A stretch of 64,000 nucleotides of DNA from Stanieria sp. NIES-3757 (GCA_002355455.1 AP017375.1:558001-622000), one strand, 5' to 3'; positions 1-9,546 are shown, numbered from the stretch's first letter. The notes: generated by a model not told the origin, from the letters alone. Program-made: numbers and translations.

Positions 1-540
1 ATTCGTACCGATCGCTATCTTAGCATTCGTCCTGAATTAACTTTGGCTTCTTTGGCACAAGAGATTAGAAAAACAGCTTCAGCAACCCATAATCAATGGT
101 TAACCATTTCTGCTGATTCGCCTTTAATTGGTATGACTTTAGCTTCTGCTAATATCCGCCAGCTAACAGGAGTAACAGTTATGAGTATTCAACGGAATGG
201 AGAAACTATTTACTATCCTCAAGCAGACACTAAATTTGTAGAAAGCGATCGCCTTTTGGTGGTGGGAAAGCGCAAAGAAGTCGCACTCTTTCAGGATTTA
301 TTACAGGGAAATCTATCAATTAGAAATATAAAGTGGATTTTGTTAAACGAAACTTCTCCTTGGGTAGGCATGATGGTGTCGCAACTAGAACAACAATATG
401 GAATTAAACTAGAAGCCTTACGAAGACAAGGCAAATTATTGCGTTCAGTCAAACCAGAAACTATTTTGGAAACTGAAGATTATCTATTGATTTCAGAAAA
501 GGGCGATCGCTTTAATCCCCTTCAAACTCAATTTGATTAA
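1..540 (+). CDS. Cation/proton antiporter-like protein, C-terminal part with two TrkA-C-like domains (5' end outside window)
   Basis: The reading frame is open from base 1 and stops at 540, so this is the 3' end of a longer gene; the TTG at 43 is not a credible start. The visible part holds two consecutive TrkA-C (RCK-C)-like modules. The first runs from the NQWLTISADSPLIG segment to LLVVGKRKEV, the second from WILLNETSPWVG to YLLISEKGD. Each has the pattern of a beta strand, the 'SPLIG/SPWVG' turn, and a closing 'DRLLV/DYLLI' strand. Tandem TrkA-C domains usually end potassium or sodium/proton antiporters (KefB/NhaP type) or SLC13-type carriers, where they sense ligand in the cytoplasm. The transporter type cannot be read because the membrane part is missing. 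murT follows on the same strand. Confidence 0.7.
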   Translation: MRTDRYLSIRPELTLASLAQEIRKTASATHNQWLTISADSPLIGMTLASANIRQLTGVTVMSIQRNGETIYYPQADTKFVESDRLLVVGKRKEVALFQDLLQGNLSIRNIKWILLNETSPWVGMMVSQLEQQYGIKLEALRRQGKLLRSVKPETILETEDYLLISEKGDRFNPLQTQFD

Positions 541-616
541 TTTATTAAGTAATAACCCTACCGATAGCCAATTAAACAAGGCACAATGTACGAGGAAATT
601 ATCAAAGATAACCAAG

Positions 617-1960
617 ATGCACCTGGTAGATCGAGTTCGTTTGGGTTTAGCTGTAGGCGTTGCTAAAACTGTTACTGGTATAGTCAAATCTCTGCATTTG
701 GGTGCTGCTTCTGTATTGCCAGGAGAAATATCCCGTCGTCTTCATGCTCGTCTTTTGCCTTTGTTATTTGAACAAGTGAAGCATGGTGTAATTTTAATTG
801 TCGGGACAAATGGTAAAACTACAACGTCTTTATTACTCAAAACTATTTTAGAAGAGCAAGGTTACCAAGTTGCTCACAATTCTAGCGGTGCTAATTTAAT
901 TAATGGTTTAATTACTGCTCTTTTAAATAACACTGATTTAACAGGAAAACTAACAGCAGATTATGCCATTTTAGAAGTAGATGAAAACATCTTACCTCTA
1001 CTTTTAAAAGACTGTCAGCCCAAATATATTTTAGGTTTAAATTTATTCCGCGACCAATTAGACCGTTATGGGGAAGTAGATACAATTAGTCAACGTTGGC
1101 AAAAAGCAATTAGCCCTTTATCAAAAGATACGGTAATTATTCTCAATGCCGACGATCCGACTTTATCTTATTTAGGACAAAATTTACCTCAAAAAGTTTT
1201 ATTCTTCGGCTTAAATGAACCAGAATTATATTTAGAATCAATTCCCCATGCGGTTGATTCTATTTATTGTCCCAGTTGCGGACAGTTGTTAGATTATCAA
1301 GGAGTTTATTTATCTCATTTAGGCGATTATCATTGTGCCAATTGTGGCTTTACTAAAAGTAAAACTGCGGTTAATAGTCGCGAATGGCAACAAATTTTAA
1401 TTGGAGTTTATAACAAATACAATACTTTAGCAGCAGGATTATTAGCCCAAAAAATTGGTATTAAAACCGAAGATATTTTCAACACCATTAAAAACTTTAA
1501 AGCAGCTTTTGGTAGAGCAGAAGAATTAAATTTTGATGGTAAACATATTCGCATTTTACTATCCAAAAATCCTGTAGGAATGAACGAAACAATTCGGGCG
1601 GTAAATGAGCTCAAAAAAACAGGTAAATCTTCAGTAACTCTTTTAGTTTTAAACGATCGCATTCCCGACGGTACTGATGTTTCTTGGATTTGGGACGTAG
1701 ATACAGAAGAATTAGTCAAACTCGGAGGCACACTAATTGTTAGTGGCGATCGCGTTTATGATATGGCGTTACGATTAGAATATAGTCGGGAAGAAATTAA
1801 AAGTAATGGAAATCCACAATTAATAATTCAAGAGGATTTATCAAGTGCAATTACTACTGCTTTAAAACATACTTCTACTGAAGAAACTTTGCATATTTTA
1901 CCGACTTATTCAGCCATGTTAGAAGTAAGAGAAATTTTGATAGGTAGAAAAATATTGTGA
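617..1960 (+). CDS. murT: Mur ligase family protein, MurT type (lipid II isoglutaminyl synthase ligase subunit)
   Basis: This is an ATP-dependent Mur ligase of the MurT/DUF1727 class. MurT works with the glutaminase GatD to amidate the glutamate of the peptidoglycan stem peptide. The P-loop GTNGKTTT lies at residues 63-70 counted from the ATG at 617. A Cys4 zinc-ribbon-like insert (CPSC at 218-221, CANC at 240-243) is characteristic of MurT. The C-terminal DUF1727 region carries NPVGMNE and NDRIPDGTDVSWIWD. The open frame extends to a TTG at 533 that overlaps the upstream stop, but the ATG at 617 gives the usual family length (447 residues), so I prefer it. No gatD lies next to it, and the following gene is an opposite-strand pseudogene. 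The partner must be elsewhere if the enzyme is active. Confidence 0.85.
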   Translation: MHLVDRVRLGLAVGVAKTVTGIVKSLHLGAASVLPGEISRRLHARLLPLLFEQVKHGVILIVGTNGKTTTSLLLKTILEEQGYQVAHNSSGANLINGLITALLNNTDLTGKLTADYAILEVDENILPLLLKDCQPKYILGLNLFRDQLDRYGEVDTISQRWQKAISPLSKDTVIILNADDPTLSYLGQNLPQKVLFFGLNEPELYLESIPHAVDSIYCPSCGQLLDYQGVYLSHLGDYHCANCGFTKSKTAVNSREWQQILIGVYNKYNTLAAGLLAQKIGIKTEDIFNTIKNFKAAFGRAEELNFDGKHIRILLSKNPVGMNETIRAVNELKKTGKSSVTLLVLNDRIPDGTDVSWIWDVDTEELVKLGGTLIVSGDRVYDMALRLEYSREEIKSNGNPQLIIQEDLSSAITTALKHTSTEETLHILPTYSAMLEVREILIGRKIL

Positions 1961-2133
1961 TTATAGCTTACTGAAAAAACTATAATTTAGTAAGGTAATG
2001 ATCAAAAATTTATTAGCTTTTAGCTATTAGCTTTTTTGTGAATCTTACTCATGTTCAAAAAATGTTAGCTTAAAACAATATTCAAAAATTTAATCAGAAA
2101 ATCTAGCTTTTATTAAGTTTAGACTCATTATCG

Positions 2134-2585
2134 TTATTCGTTAGGAAACCATGCTTTATCAAGTAATTGCTGAAGAGAATAAGGACATTGTTCAGGCAAA
2201 TAATTAAGCTGAGTTTTTTCTGGACAATTAGTAAAGCATTTTAATAGATTTCGGGTAATTCCTCTTCTAGAAAATTGCGTAAGTTAGTAGTTAGTATATT
2301 TTCTAATTAAACTCTAAAAGTAATGATTTCTGCTGCCCAATGATTGGCATTTCTCTCTTTTTCCAATTGCAAAAATTCGTAAAGCATTAAATAAATAATA
2401 ATCTGCAATAATAAACTTTTTACAGCATTTTTTTCAATCCTTCCCAATGCTTCCAACTCCTCAATTAAATTTTCATAATCTAACTGCTCTAATTGACGAT
2501 CTTTTAGGAGCTTAATCATTTCTGATAACCAGCGATCATAATCAGTTTTATATAATTGTTTGAGATCAAGTATTGGAGATGTCAT
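2134..2585 (-). pseudogene. DUF29 family protein, decayed (two nonsense codons and a frameshift)
   Basis: The first 92 codons (2585 down to 2310) read as a normal DUF29 N-terminus, with the YKTDYDRWL start, LDYENLIEELEALG and NHWAAEIITFRV. The frame hits TAA at 2307-2309, continues in the same frame as LENILTTNLRNFLEEELPEIY, and hits a second TAA at 2241-2243. The family C-terminus, PEQCPYSLQQLLDKAWFP, then appears in a shifted frame and ends at TAA 2134-2136. Both internal stops sit where family members tend to have glutamine, which fits CAA to TAA changes. The shift lies in or near an A-run around VQKK. DUF29 proteins are small, of unknown function and often multicopy in cyanobacteria, so loss of one copy is plausible. 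Confidence 0.85.
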
Positions 2586-2889
2586 ATAATTTTTGATTTT
2601 TTGCCATGGGATTTAATAACTTGTATATTTTTGATGAAGATGAGCGATCGCATTTAGAAAAGAACAACAAATCACTGATAACTGGTCATCGATCCCTAAA
2701 TAACTGGTAACTGAGTATTGGCTATGATTAAAGAAAGAGATTAAAGAACTATCATAGGTTTAATGTATCTATATATTGTTGCAGTAAATTCTGGAGAAAA
2801 TATACTAGAGCAAGCTATAGTACAAACTAAAATAATAATCTGCTGCCAATAAAATTTATAGGGAACGATTCTAGGAGAACAAAGCACGC
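2586..2889. other. Intergenic region upstream of dnaK3 with short CTGATAAC/CTGGTAAC repeats
   Basis: No convincing gene was seen. Around 2673-2715 there are several close copies of the heptamer-like unit CTGATAA/CTGGTAA, the same kind of short repeat found again before dnaJ. A HIP1-like GCGATCGC sits at 2644. The stretch next to dnaK3 should hold its promoter and leader; AGGAG at 2873-2877 is a usable ribosome-binding site about 12 bases before the ATG. Confidence 0.5.
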
Positions 2890-5151
2890 ATGGGAAGAGT
2901 AGTCGGCATTGACTTGGGAACAACTAATTCCGTAGTCGCCGTTATGGAAGGCGGGAAGCCTGTAGTAGTCGCTAATTCGGAAGGTATGCGTACTACTCCA
3001 TCTGTAGTTGGTTTTAATAAAGATGGCGAACTACTAGTCGGACAAATGGCACGACGACAAACAGTATTAAATCCTCAAAACACTTTTTATGGGATTAAAA
3101 GGTTTATGGGGAGAAAATATGCTGAATTACAACCAGAATCAAAACGAGTTCCCTATACTATTCGTCGTGATGAATTAGGAAATATTAAAATACGTTGTCC
3201 TCGTCTCAAAAAAGAATTTGCACCCGAAGAAATTTCGGCGATGATTTTGCGTAAATTAGCTGATGAAGCTAGTCGTTATTTGGGAGAAGAAATAACTAGT
3301 GCAGTTATCACTGTACCAGCTTATTTTAATGATGCTCAAAGACAAGCTACTAGAGACGCAGGAAGAATTGCTGGGTTAGAAGTATTACGGATCATCAATG
3401 AGCCTACCGCAGCAGCTTTGGCTTATGGTTTAGACCAAAAACGCAGTCAAACAATTATGGTTTTTGACCTCGGTGGAGGTACGTTTGATGTTTCAATTTT
3501 AGATGTAGGCGATAAAGTTTTTGAAGTCAAAGCTACTAGTGGCGATACCCAATTAGGAGGTAATGATTTTGATAAAAGAATTGTTGATTGGTTAGCAGAA
3601 GAATTTCTAGAAAAAGAAGGAGTAGATCTGCGTAAAGATCGTCAATCACTCCAAAGACTAACTGAAGCAGCAGAAAAAGCTAAAATTGAACTATCGGGAG
3701 TTACAGTTACCGAAATCAATTTACCTTTTATTACCGCTACACCAGAAGGGCCAAAACATATCGAAACTAAGCTTACTCGCCCGAAATTTGAGGAATTGTG
3801 TGGAGATTTAGTTAGCCGTCTGCGTCGTCCTCTGAAAAGAGCTATTTCTGATGCAGGTATCAGTCCAATTCAAATTAATGAAGTGGTTTTAGTTGGGGGT
3901 TCAACCCGTATTCCGATGGTACAAGATTTAGTTCGTAGTTATATCGATCTTGAACCAAATCAAAACGTGAACCCCGATGAAGTAATAGCAATTGGTGCTG
4001 CCATTCAAGCTGGTATTTTAACGAATGAAGTTAAAGATATTTTATTGTTAGACGTTACTCCCCTATCCTTGGGTTTAGAAACCATCGGTGGGGTGATGAA
4101 AAAGTTGATTCCTCGCAATACGACTATTCCAGTGCGTCGTTCAGATATCTTTTCGACTGGAGAAAACAACCAAACTATAGTTGAAATTCATGCCCTGCAA
4201 GGTGAAAGGGAAATGGCAGCAGGAAATAAATCCTTGGGAAGATTTAAATTAACTGGTATTCCTCCTGCCCCTAGAGGTATCCCTCAGATTCAAGTTTCTT
4301 TTGACATCGATGCTAACGGTATCCTGCAAGTAACAGCGAGAGATAAAACTACGGGAAGGGAACAAGGAATTACGGTGCAAGGAGCTTCTAATTTGCCCGA
4401 AACCGAAATTAATCGAATGATTCAAGAAGCACAAAAATTTTCTCAACAAGATCGAGAAAGAAAAGAAAAAGTAGAAAAACGCAATAATGCTAAGGCTTTA
4501 ACCGATCAGGCACAGCGGAGATTAAAAGAAGTAACCCTTGATTTTGGTTCTCAATTTGCAACTTATTATCGTCGTCGGATTGATACTTTGTGTGAAGATA
4601 TTCTCAGAAGTTTAGAACAAAATGATGAAAGAACTCTCGATAGAGCGCAAGCAGATTTACAAGATACTTTATACGAATTAAATCGAGAAGTAAGATTGCA
4701 ATATGAAGACGAAGACGATGATGACTTTTTCGGTGCAATTCGTCGTACTTTTATTGGCGATGATAATAAGATAGACGAGGATTATTCTTACGATACCCGT
4801 CGTCCTAGCTACCGCGATGATTATCGTTCTCCTAACGCTGGTGGTTGGGATAATACTCAAGTTCGTGGTAGTCGCAGTGAGAGCTGGGATGACAATCCTA
4901 ATGATTATCGGGGTAATTATCGTCCCAGTAGCGATCGCAGACCAGAACCTCGGACTAACTACCGCGATGACTATGGTTCTCGCAGCTATAACGATAGTCA
5001 AAATCAAAACCGCTATCAGCCTAGAAATCCTTCCTATTCAGATAGTAATAGTAGTGCGCAATCTCGTTACTACAATAGTAATAATCGTAACCGCCCTCAA
5101 AATATTCCTTATGAAAATGATTGGGATGAAGATGATGATGAATGGTTTTAA
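2890..5151 (+). CDS. dnaK3: Molecular chaperone DnaK, DnaK3-type Hsp70 with a long disordered tail
   Basis: This Hsp70 chaperone has an ATPase domain at about residues 1-385 (DLGTTNS at 8-14, [32 protein letters not shown]) and a substrate-binding domain to about 550. The lid helices are followed by an acidic stretch (EDEDDDDFF near 605) and a 127-residue tail rich in R, Y, D, N and S that ends in an acidic patch and EWF. This layout and a dnaJ gene directly downstream match cyanobacterial DnaK3, a form reported to be essential and linked to the thylakoid membrane in other cyanobacteria. The tail is low-complexity and probably disordered. Total length is 753 residues against about 635 for standard DnaK. 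Assignment to DnaK3 rather than DnaK1 or DnaK2 rests on the extension and the neighbour. Confidence 0.93.
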   Translation: MGRVVGIDLGTTNSVVAVMEGGKPVVVANSEGMRTTPSVVGFNKDGELLVGQMARRQTVLNPQNTFYGIKRFMGRKYAELQPESKRVPYTIRRDELGNIKIRCPRLKKEFAPEEISAMILRKLADEASRYLGEEITSAVITVPAYFNDAQRQATRDAGRIAGLEVLRIINEPTAAALAYGLDQKRSQTIMVFDLGGGTFDVSILDVGDKVFEVKATSGDTQLGGNDFDKRIVDWLAEEFLEKEGVDLRKDRQSLQRLTEAAEKAKIELSGVTVTEINLPFITATPEGPKHIETKLTRPKFEELCGDLVSRLRRPLKRAISDAGISPIQINEVVLVGGSTRIPMVQDLVRSYIDLEPNQNVNPDEVIAIGAAIQAGILTNEVKDILLLDVTPLSLGLETIGGVMKKLIPRNTTIPVRRSDIFSTGENNQTIVEIHALQGEREMAAGNKSLGRFKLTGIPPAPRGIPQIQVSFDIDANGILQVTARDKTTGREQGITVQGASNLPETEINRMIQEAQKFSQQDRERKEKVEKRNNAKALTDQAQRRLKEVTLDFGSQFATYYRRRIDTLCEDILRSLEQNDERTLDRAQADLQDTLYELNREVRLQYEDEDDDDFFGAIRRTFIGDDNKIDEDYSYDTRRPSYRDDYRSPNAGGWDNTQVRGSRSESWDDNPNDYRGNYRPSSDRRPEPRTNYRDDYGSRSYNDSQNQNRYQPRNPSYSDSNSSAQSRYYNSNNRNRPQNIPYENDWDEDDDEWF

Positions 5152-5160
5152 GGTGGTTTA

Positions 5161-5299
5161 ACGATTGAATTTCAATCGTGATTGCTTTCACTAAACTGAT
5201 GACTGATAATTGTTGATATTAATATCTTCTACCTTACTACTGATAATTGATAATTAATATTAATTACTGATAATCGATAACTGATCACTGATAACTGTC
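5161..5299. repeat. Palindrome and CTGATAAN heptamer-type repeats between dnaK3 and dnaJ
   Basis: Ten bases after the dnaK3 stop lies a perfect 19-base palindrome (5161-5179, arms ACGATTGAA and TTCAATCGT around one T). It is not followed by a U tract, so it is more likely an RNA-processing or stability hairpin than a terminator. From about 5194 to 5299 the sequence is mostly degenerate copies of CTGATAAT/CTGATAAC, a short tandem-type repeat of the kind common in cyanobacterial spacers. It runs up to the dnaJ ATG and leaves no clear ribosome-binding site. Confidence 0.65.
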
Positions 5300-5301
5300 A
5301 T

Positions 5302-6225
5302 ATGCAGAACGTGCGGAATTATTATGAAATATTGGGGGTAAATAAAAATGCTTCGAGTGAGGAGATCAAAAAAGCCTATCGAACTCTAGCTAGACAATAT
5401 CATCCTGATCGCAACCCAGGAAATAAAGCTGCCGAAGAAAAATTTAAAGACATTAACGAGGCTTACGAAGTCCTGTCCGATCAGACTAAGCGATCGCAGT
5501 ATGATCAATTTAGTAAAGCTTGGGGTAAGAAAGGTTTCTCTTCTAGGAATGGCAAGTCTAACCCCTTTGATTTTGGCAATTTCGCCAATAGCAAAACAAC
5601 TTCAGGTAGAACTGCCACCACTGAACGCGAGCGCGTTAGAGTAGATACTAGCGATTATCGTCCCGGCACAACTAAACGCGAAAGGGTAGTTAATCCTCGT
5701 GCTACTCGTCGTGATATCGAAGCTAAGCTCATTTTACCCCTAGATAAAGCTTATCGCGGTGGGATGGAAAGAATTCGTCTCGAAGACGGGCGATCGCTAG
5801 AAGTAGAAATGCCTCCTGGGATAACCAACGGACAAAGAATTCGTTTGAAAGGACAAGGAATGGGAGGTGGAGATCTTTATTTAATAATTTCTGTAGCTCG
5901 TCATCCTATTTTTGTCGTACAAGAAGCCGATATTTATTGTCAAGTACCAGTAACTCCAGCCGAAGCAGTCTTAGGAGGAGCGATTGAAGTTCCTACCATT
6001 GATGGTTTAGTCAAGGTAACAGTACCAGCGGGAGTACGTTCTGGGCAAAGATTGCGTTTAGCCAACAAAGGTTATCTGGATGCTAATGGCGATCGCGGAG
6101 ATCAATTAGTTGAGATTCAAATTGTTGCGCCCAAAGAAATTAGTGCTGAAGAAAAAGAACTATATGAAAAAATTAAACAATTAGAACAATTTAATCCTCG
6201 TCAAAACTTAATTAAAAGTCTGTGA
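5302..6225 (+). CDS. dnaJ: DnaJ-family co-chaperone without zinc finger (partner of DnaK3)
   Basis: This J-domain protein stimulates Hsp70 ATPase activity and delivers substrates. The J domain spans residues 5-70 with the HPD motif at 34-36. A linker of about 75 residues rich in S, T, R and N replaces the Gly/Phe region. The two C-terminal beta domains follow (from about 135, including [17 protein letters not shown] and [19 protein letters not shown]). The CxxCxGxG zinc-finger repeats of type I DnaJ are absent, making it a type II (CbpA-like) protein. It follows dnaK3 by 150 bases on the same strand and overlaps trmH by four bases, so the three may be co-transcribed. The pairing with DnaK3 is inferred from position. 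Confidence 0.92.
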   Translation: MQNVRNYYEILGVNKNASSEEIKKAYRTLARQYHPDRNPGNKAAEEKFKDINEAYEVLSDQTKRSQYDQFSKAWGKKGFSSRNGKSNPFDFGNFANSKTTSGRTATTERERVRVDTSDYRPGTTKRERVVNPRATRRDIEAKLILPLDKAYRGGMERIRLEDGRSLEVEMPPGITNGQRIRLKGQGMGGGDLYLIISVARHPIFVVQEADIYCQVPVTPAEAVLGGAIEVPTIDGLVKVTVPAGVRSGQRLRLANKGYLDANGDRGDQLVEIQIVAPKEISAEEKELYEKIKQLEQFNPRQNLIKSL

Positions 6226-6878
6226 CTCCTGAAAGATATCAAAAATTACAACAAGCTTTGAATAGACGACAGTTAGATTTAACCGTTATTACCGAAGATG
6301 TTCATAAACCGCATAATTTTTCAGCCATCATTCGCACTTGTGATGCAGTGGGAGTATTTGCCATTCACGCGGTTAATTCCAGAAGTTCTATGCCTACTTA
6401 TAACCAAGTGGCTAAAGGTAGTGAAAAATGGATTACTTGTCATACTCATCCTAATATTGAAACAGCGATCGCTCATCTTCGCCAAAAAAGTTTAAAACTA
6501 TATGCTGCTCATTTAAGTGATCAAGCTTTAGATTATCGTGCGATCGATTATACTCAACCCACAGCTATCTTGTTAGGTGCAGAACAATCGGGAGTTACTC
6601 AAAAAGCTGCTGACTTAGTTGATGGACATATTATTATTCCGATGTTGGGTATGGTACAGTCTCTTAATGTTTCTGTTGCTGCTGCGGTAATTTTGTTTGA
6701 AGCTCAACGACAGAGATTAGCAGCAGGTTTATACGAGCGAGTGCATTTAGCTCCAGATATTTATGAACAAGTGATGTTTGAGTGGAGTTATCCAGAGGTG
6801 GCAGCAAGCTATCGTCAACAAGCAAAACCTTATCCTCAATTAGGAGCTAAAGGAGAAATTATTAATATTAATACTTAA
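6222..6878 (+). CDS. trmH: tRNA (guanosine(18)-2'-O)-methyltransferase TrmH
   Basis: TrmH is a SPOUT-class methyltransferase that methylates the ribose of G18 in the tRNA D loop using S-adenosylmethionine. N-terminal features are [19 protein letters not shown] and the conserved RTCDAVG. The C-terminal trefoil-knot motifs are [28 protein letters not shown] and the LFEAQRQR helix. Length (218) fits the family. The start is a GTG whose last bases overlap the dnaJ stop (GTGA), the usual sign of translational coupling. The stop region overlaps that of the opposite-strand response regulator by four bases. A standalone housekeeping role is likely despite the chaperone neighbours. Confidence 0.93.
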   Translation: MTPERYQKLQQALNRRQLDLTVITEDVHKPHNFSAIIRTCDAVGVFAIHAVNSRSSMPTYNQVAKGSEKWITCHTHPNIETAIAHLRQKSLKLYAAHLSDQALDYRAIDYTQPTAILLGAEQSGVTQKAADLVDGHIIIPMLGMVQSLNVSVAAAVILFEAQRQRLAAGLYERVHLAPDIYEQVMFEWSYPEVAASYRQQAKPYPQLGAKGEIININT

Positions 6879-7726
6879 AATTTTTTTAAAACGTAACATA
6901 AAATGGTTATTTTTTCGAGAAAATAACAAAAAAAGATAGCAATTAAACCATAACGCAAAATAGTTATTTGTTTTTCTAATTTTTTGATTAATAATTTTGT
7001 GGCAAATAATTGATGATTAATTATTGCTTGTTCTTCGAGAGTTTGATTCAGGTTATTTTGTTGTTTTTGACAAAATTTATTGATTAAATCATCCAAACCA
7101 TGTTTCAGTTGGTTGGTTACTTGTTGCTGAAAAGCTTCTAGCCCTTCTTTAAATTTAACTTGAAGATTTTTAACTTGAGATTCAATTTCTTTAGTGAGTT
7201 GACCGTGAGTAGTTTGAGTTTTTAGCTCTATTTCTTGTTTTAAACTATTTACATAATAGCTATATTTATCATCTAAAGTTTCGAGTTGTCCTGACGCAAC
7301 TTGATCTTGGTCGATTAAATTAAATAGTAATTTTTCAAATAATCCTGGTCCTAGTTGAAAATAACCCCGTTGGACATAGCGAACTGTATCTATTATTTCC
7401 GATTCAGAAGTACTTTTGAGAAGATAGCCTCTAGCTCCTGCTTGAATGGCATCATTAATACTATTGTGATCATCACAACTACTTAAGATAATAATTTGAG
7501 TTTGTGGTGAACTTTGACTAATAATCTGAGTTAAAGTCAAGCCATTCATTTCTGGCATTTCGAGATCGACTAAGGCAATATCAGGATTTTTGGTTTTTAA
7601 ATATTCAAGTGCTTGAAACCCATTTTCTACCATTCCTACTATTTCAAAGTCTGATTGAGTTGTGAATACAGTTTGTAGTTTTTGTCTGACCAGATTTTGA
7701 TCGTCTACCACTAAAATTTTAATCAT
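6875..7726 (-). CDS. Response regulator: receiver domain, coiled coil and C-terminal membrane segment
   Basis: Residues 1-120 form a CheY-like receiver with the acidic pair D8-D9, phospho-acceptor D54 (ALVDLEMPEMNG), S82 and K104. The NarL-like spacing GARGYLLKS is present, but there is no helix-turn-helix afterwards. Instead residues about 140-250 are long, charged and glutamine-rich helices predicted to be coiled coil, ending in LIKKLEKQITI. The last 30 residues are hydrophobic (LRYGLIAIFFCYFLEKITILCYVL) and look like a membrane anchor. A receiver tied to the membrane without a DNA-binding domain should act through protein contacts rather than transcription. No histidine kinase is adjacent. 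The gene converges on trmH with overlapping stops, and its upstream side is a 730-base spacer. Confidence 0.85.
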   Translation of the reverse strand: MIKILVVDDQNLVRQKLQTVFTTQSDFEIVGMVENGFQALEYLKTKNPDIALVDLEMPEMNGLTLTQIISQSSPQTQIIILSSCDDHNSINDAIQAGARGYLLKSTSESEIIDTVRYVQRGYFQLGPGLFEKLLFNLIDQDQVASGQLETLDDKYSYYVNSLKQEIELKTQTTHGQLTKEIESQVKNLQVKFKEGLEAFQQQVTNQLKHGLDDLINKFCQKQQNNLNQTLEEQAIINHQLFATKLLIKKLEKQITILRYGLIAIFFCYFLEKITILCYVLKKF

Positions 7727-8457
7727 CTCAATTTAAGTGTTGATTAATCCTTGAAGTCAAAAAAAATATCAGGCTATTTTTTGAACGTAATTTTAATATC
7801 GGCGATTTAATAAAATGTTTACATTAGAGTTAAAGTTGTCTGGAAATAAGACAATAAATCCTTGAAAGCTTTATCTAAAAAATATTATGAACAAGTCATT
7901 TGCAAATAACTATAATCTTTGTATAGCAAGATTTGTAGCTATTTTTTTCGTTATTCCCCTACAAGTCTGTTAAAAAAATATTGTACAATGAAATCTAACT
8001 AAAAAAAATGATTTTTACTTAAATTTTACTAAAAATGTAAAGAATTAGATGTTGTTGAGAGCTAGAAATAAATTTGAGCAAAAAAGAGCTTAAATATTAT
8101 TTAAATTTGTTTTTCAAGTTAATTCTGTAGCAATTTTGATCGACTAACACTGATATAGTACTTCTTAATGCAGCTTAATCTAACACTTTTTATCTAGATA
8201 AAAACTCTCTGAAAGTTAGTTTTTTTAACACGATTAACAACAAACGACAGCTTATTTATGCAGCTAATTTAAAAATAAAATAATTATTACTAAAAATCGA
8301 AATAACTAGAAAGTTAATTAACCATGTAGCTAGATATAGCCCCATTGATAATAGCCTATTTTTTTGAGACTAAATAATTAAAAACCTATCCATTGATTTC
8401 TACCTACTTATTTCAATAAGATTGAGGCTACCACTTTAGATTATTTAGTAAATTGCT
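7727..8457. other. AT-rich spacer between the response regulator and hisA
   Basis: No gene could be supported in this 731-base stretch. The best short frame is 28 codons at 7887-7973 (+), a hydrophobic peptide starting MNKSFANNYN. It has no clear ribosome-binding site and its length is within chance for this composition. The region must contain the divergent promoters of the response regulator and hisA, but I could not place them. No strong hairpin or repeat was seen. Confidence 0.4.
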
Positions 8458-9231
8458 ATGGAAGTTATACCTGCAATTGATTTATTGGAAGGAAAATGCG
8501 TGCGTTTGTATCAAGGAGATTACGATCGCTCTCAAGTATTTAACGAAAATCCTGTAGAAGTTGCACTGCATTGGGTCGAGCAAGGAGCAACTAGACTTCA
8601 TTTAGTTGATTTGGATGGAGCTAAACAAGGAAAATCAGTAAATTTAAACGTAATTGAAGCAATTACGGCAGCTATATCTATTCCTGTACAAGTAGGGGGT
8701 GGGCTACGCGATCGCTCTGCGGTGGCTAATTTACTCAATTTAGGCGTACAAAGAGCTATTTTGGGTACTGTAGCAGTAGAACAACCAGAATTAGTTACTC
8801 AATTAGCGCAAGAGTTTCCAAGACAAATTGTAGTGGGAATTGATGCTCGCAATGGCAAAGTAGCTACTAGAGGTTGGTTAGAAACGTCGGAAGTAGCAGC
8901 GACAGAATTAGCGCAAAGAATGGCACAACAAGGTGCAGCAGCAATTATTTATACGGATATTCATCGTGATGGCACGCTTTCTGGCCCCAATTTACCAGCT
9001 TTGAGAGAATTAGCTAATGCGATTGATATTCCTGTAATTGCTTCTGGTGGAGTTAGTTCTTTAACTGATTTATTGAGTCTACTGGCATTAGAACCTTTAG
9101 GAGTGACAGGCGCGATCGTTGGTCGAGCGATTTATACTGGAGATGTTAATCTTAAGGAAGCTGTTCAAGCAGTGGGTAATGGTCGTCTGCAAGATGTTCC
9201 TTCGGATCTAGGTTTTTCGACTTTTGCGTGA
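8458..9231 (+). CDS. hisA: Phosphoribosylformimino-5-aminoimidazole carboxamide ribotide isomerase HisA
   Basis: HisA converts ProFAR to PRFAR by an Amadori rearrangement in histidine biosynthesis. It is a (beta/alpha)8 barrel. The two catalytic aspartates are visible: D8 in [19 protein letters not shown] and D129 in [16 protein letters not shown]. Both phosphate-binding halves are present ([12 protein letters not shown] and VIASGGVSS). [14 protein letters not shown] is the second half-barrel signature. The length of 257 residues is normal. No other his gene is adjacent, as is usual in cyanobacteria where the pathway is scattered. Confidence 0.96.
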   Translation: MEVIPAIDLLEGKCVRLYQGDYDRSQVFNENPVEVALHWVEQGATRLHLVDLDGAKQGKSVNLNVIEAITAAISIPVQVGGGLRDRSAVANLLNLGVQRAILGTVAVEQPELVTQLAQEFPRQIVVGIDARNGKVATRGWLETSEVAATELAQRMAQQGAAAIIYTDIHRDGTLSGPNLPALRELANAIDIPVIASGGVSSLTDLLSLLALEPLGVTGAIVGRAIYTGDVNLKEAVQAVGNGRLQDVPSDLGFSTFA

Positions 9232-9383
9232 TTATTTAGTTTGAATGATTTTGTCCGCAGATAAACGTAGATATAGTTATTGATTGGTTGTGTTGGTTGT
9301 CGATGTTTGATTTGGGTTGTTAAGCAGTAGATATGTATCGAAATTTATAGGAGTTTTTGTCTCCCTAACCCCCCGATACTAAA

Positions 9384-9453
9384 GTAGGGCTGTTTCATTC
9401 TAAATCAAAGTCATGTAAATTACAGTAAAAGCTTGATAATGAAACAGCCCTAC
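9384..9453. mobile_element. MITE-like element with perfect 16-base terminal inverted repeats
   Basis: The ends GTAGGGCTGTTTCATT (9384-9399) and AATGAAACAGCCCTAC (9438-9453) are exact inverse complements separated by 38 AT-rich non-coding bases. Read as TA-GGGCTG...CAGCCC-TA, the terminal TA dinucleotides could be a TA target duplication like that of IS630/Tc1-mariner elements. That would make this a short non-autonomous element. The family assignment is an inference, since no transposase is present in the window. The inverted repeat would also form a strong stem in RNA read from either side. Confidence 0.6.
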
Positions 9454-9471
9454 CCAATTCTGGAGAACGCG

Positions 9472-9494
9472 GATTCGCCGTGCGACGGCGAATC
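9472..9494. repeat. GC-rich perfect hairpin (REP-like palindrome)
   Basis: GATTCGCCGT at 9472-9481 and ACGGCGAATC at 9485-9494 form a perfect 10-base stem with a three-base loop. It is far more GC-rich than the surroundings and lacks a U tract, so it resembles a REP-type extragenic palindrome rather than a terminator. Confidence 0.6.
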
Positions 9495-9530
9495 ATTCGA
9501 GCGTCTGTAGAGGGGAAAAGAGTTCAAAGT

Positions 9531-9546
9531 CCCCCAAATTTGGGGG
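9531..9546. repeat. Perfect palindrome CCCCCAAATTTGGGGG
   Basis: A 16-base self-complementary sequence preceded by AAAGT. Similar 'TCCCCCAAATTTGGGGG' blocks are common interspersed repeats in cyanobacterial spacers, from general familiarity. It is the last element of the repeat mosaic, about 60 bases beyond the end of the next gene. Confidence 0.55.

Noticed and set aside
1408-1731. A 107-codon minus-strand frame inside murT
   Set aside because: It lies wholly within a well-supported coding region and resembles no protein.
4817-5161. A 114-codon + frame overlapping the dnaK3 tail
   Set aside because: It is a shadow frame created by the repetitive Arg/Tyr/Asp codons of the disordered DnaK tail; composition is dominated by Ile/Val and has no domain.
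5302-6225. Type I DnaJ
   Set aside because: No CxxCxGxG zinc-finger repeats are present between the J domain and the C-terminal beta domains.
7887-7973. 28-codon hydrophobic frame upstream of hisA (possible small membrane subunit)
   Set aside because: It does not match small photosystem or cytochrome b6f subunits I know, has no ribosome-binding site, and the length is within chance.
9531-9546. Palindrome read as a transcription terminator
   Set aside because: There is no U tract on either side, so it is treated as an interspersed repeat.
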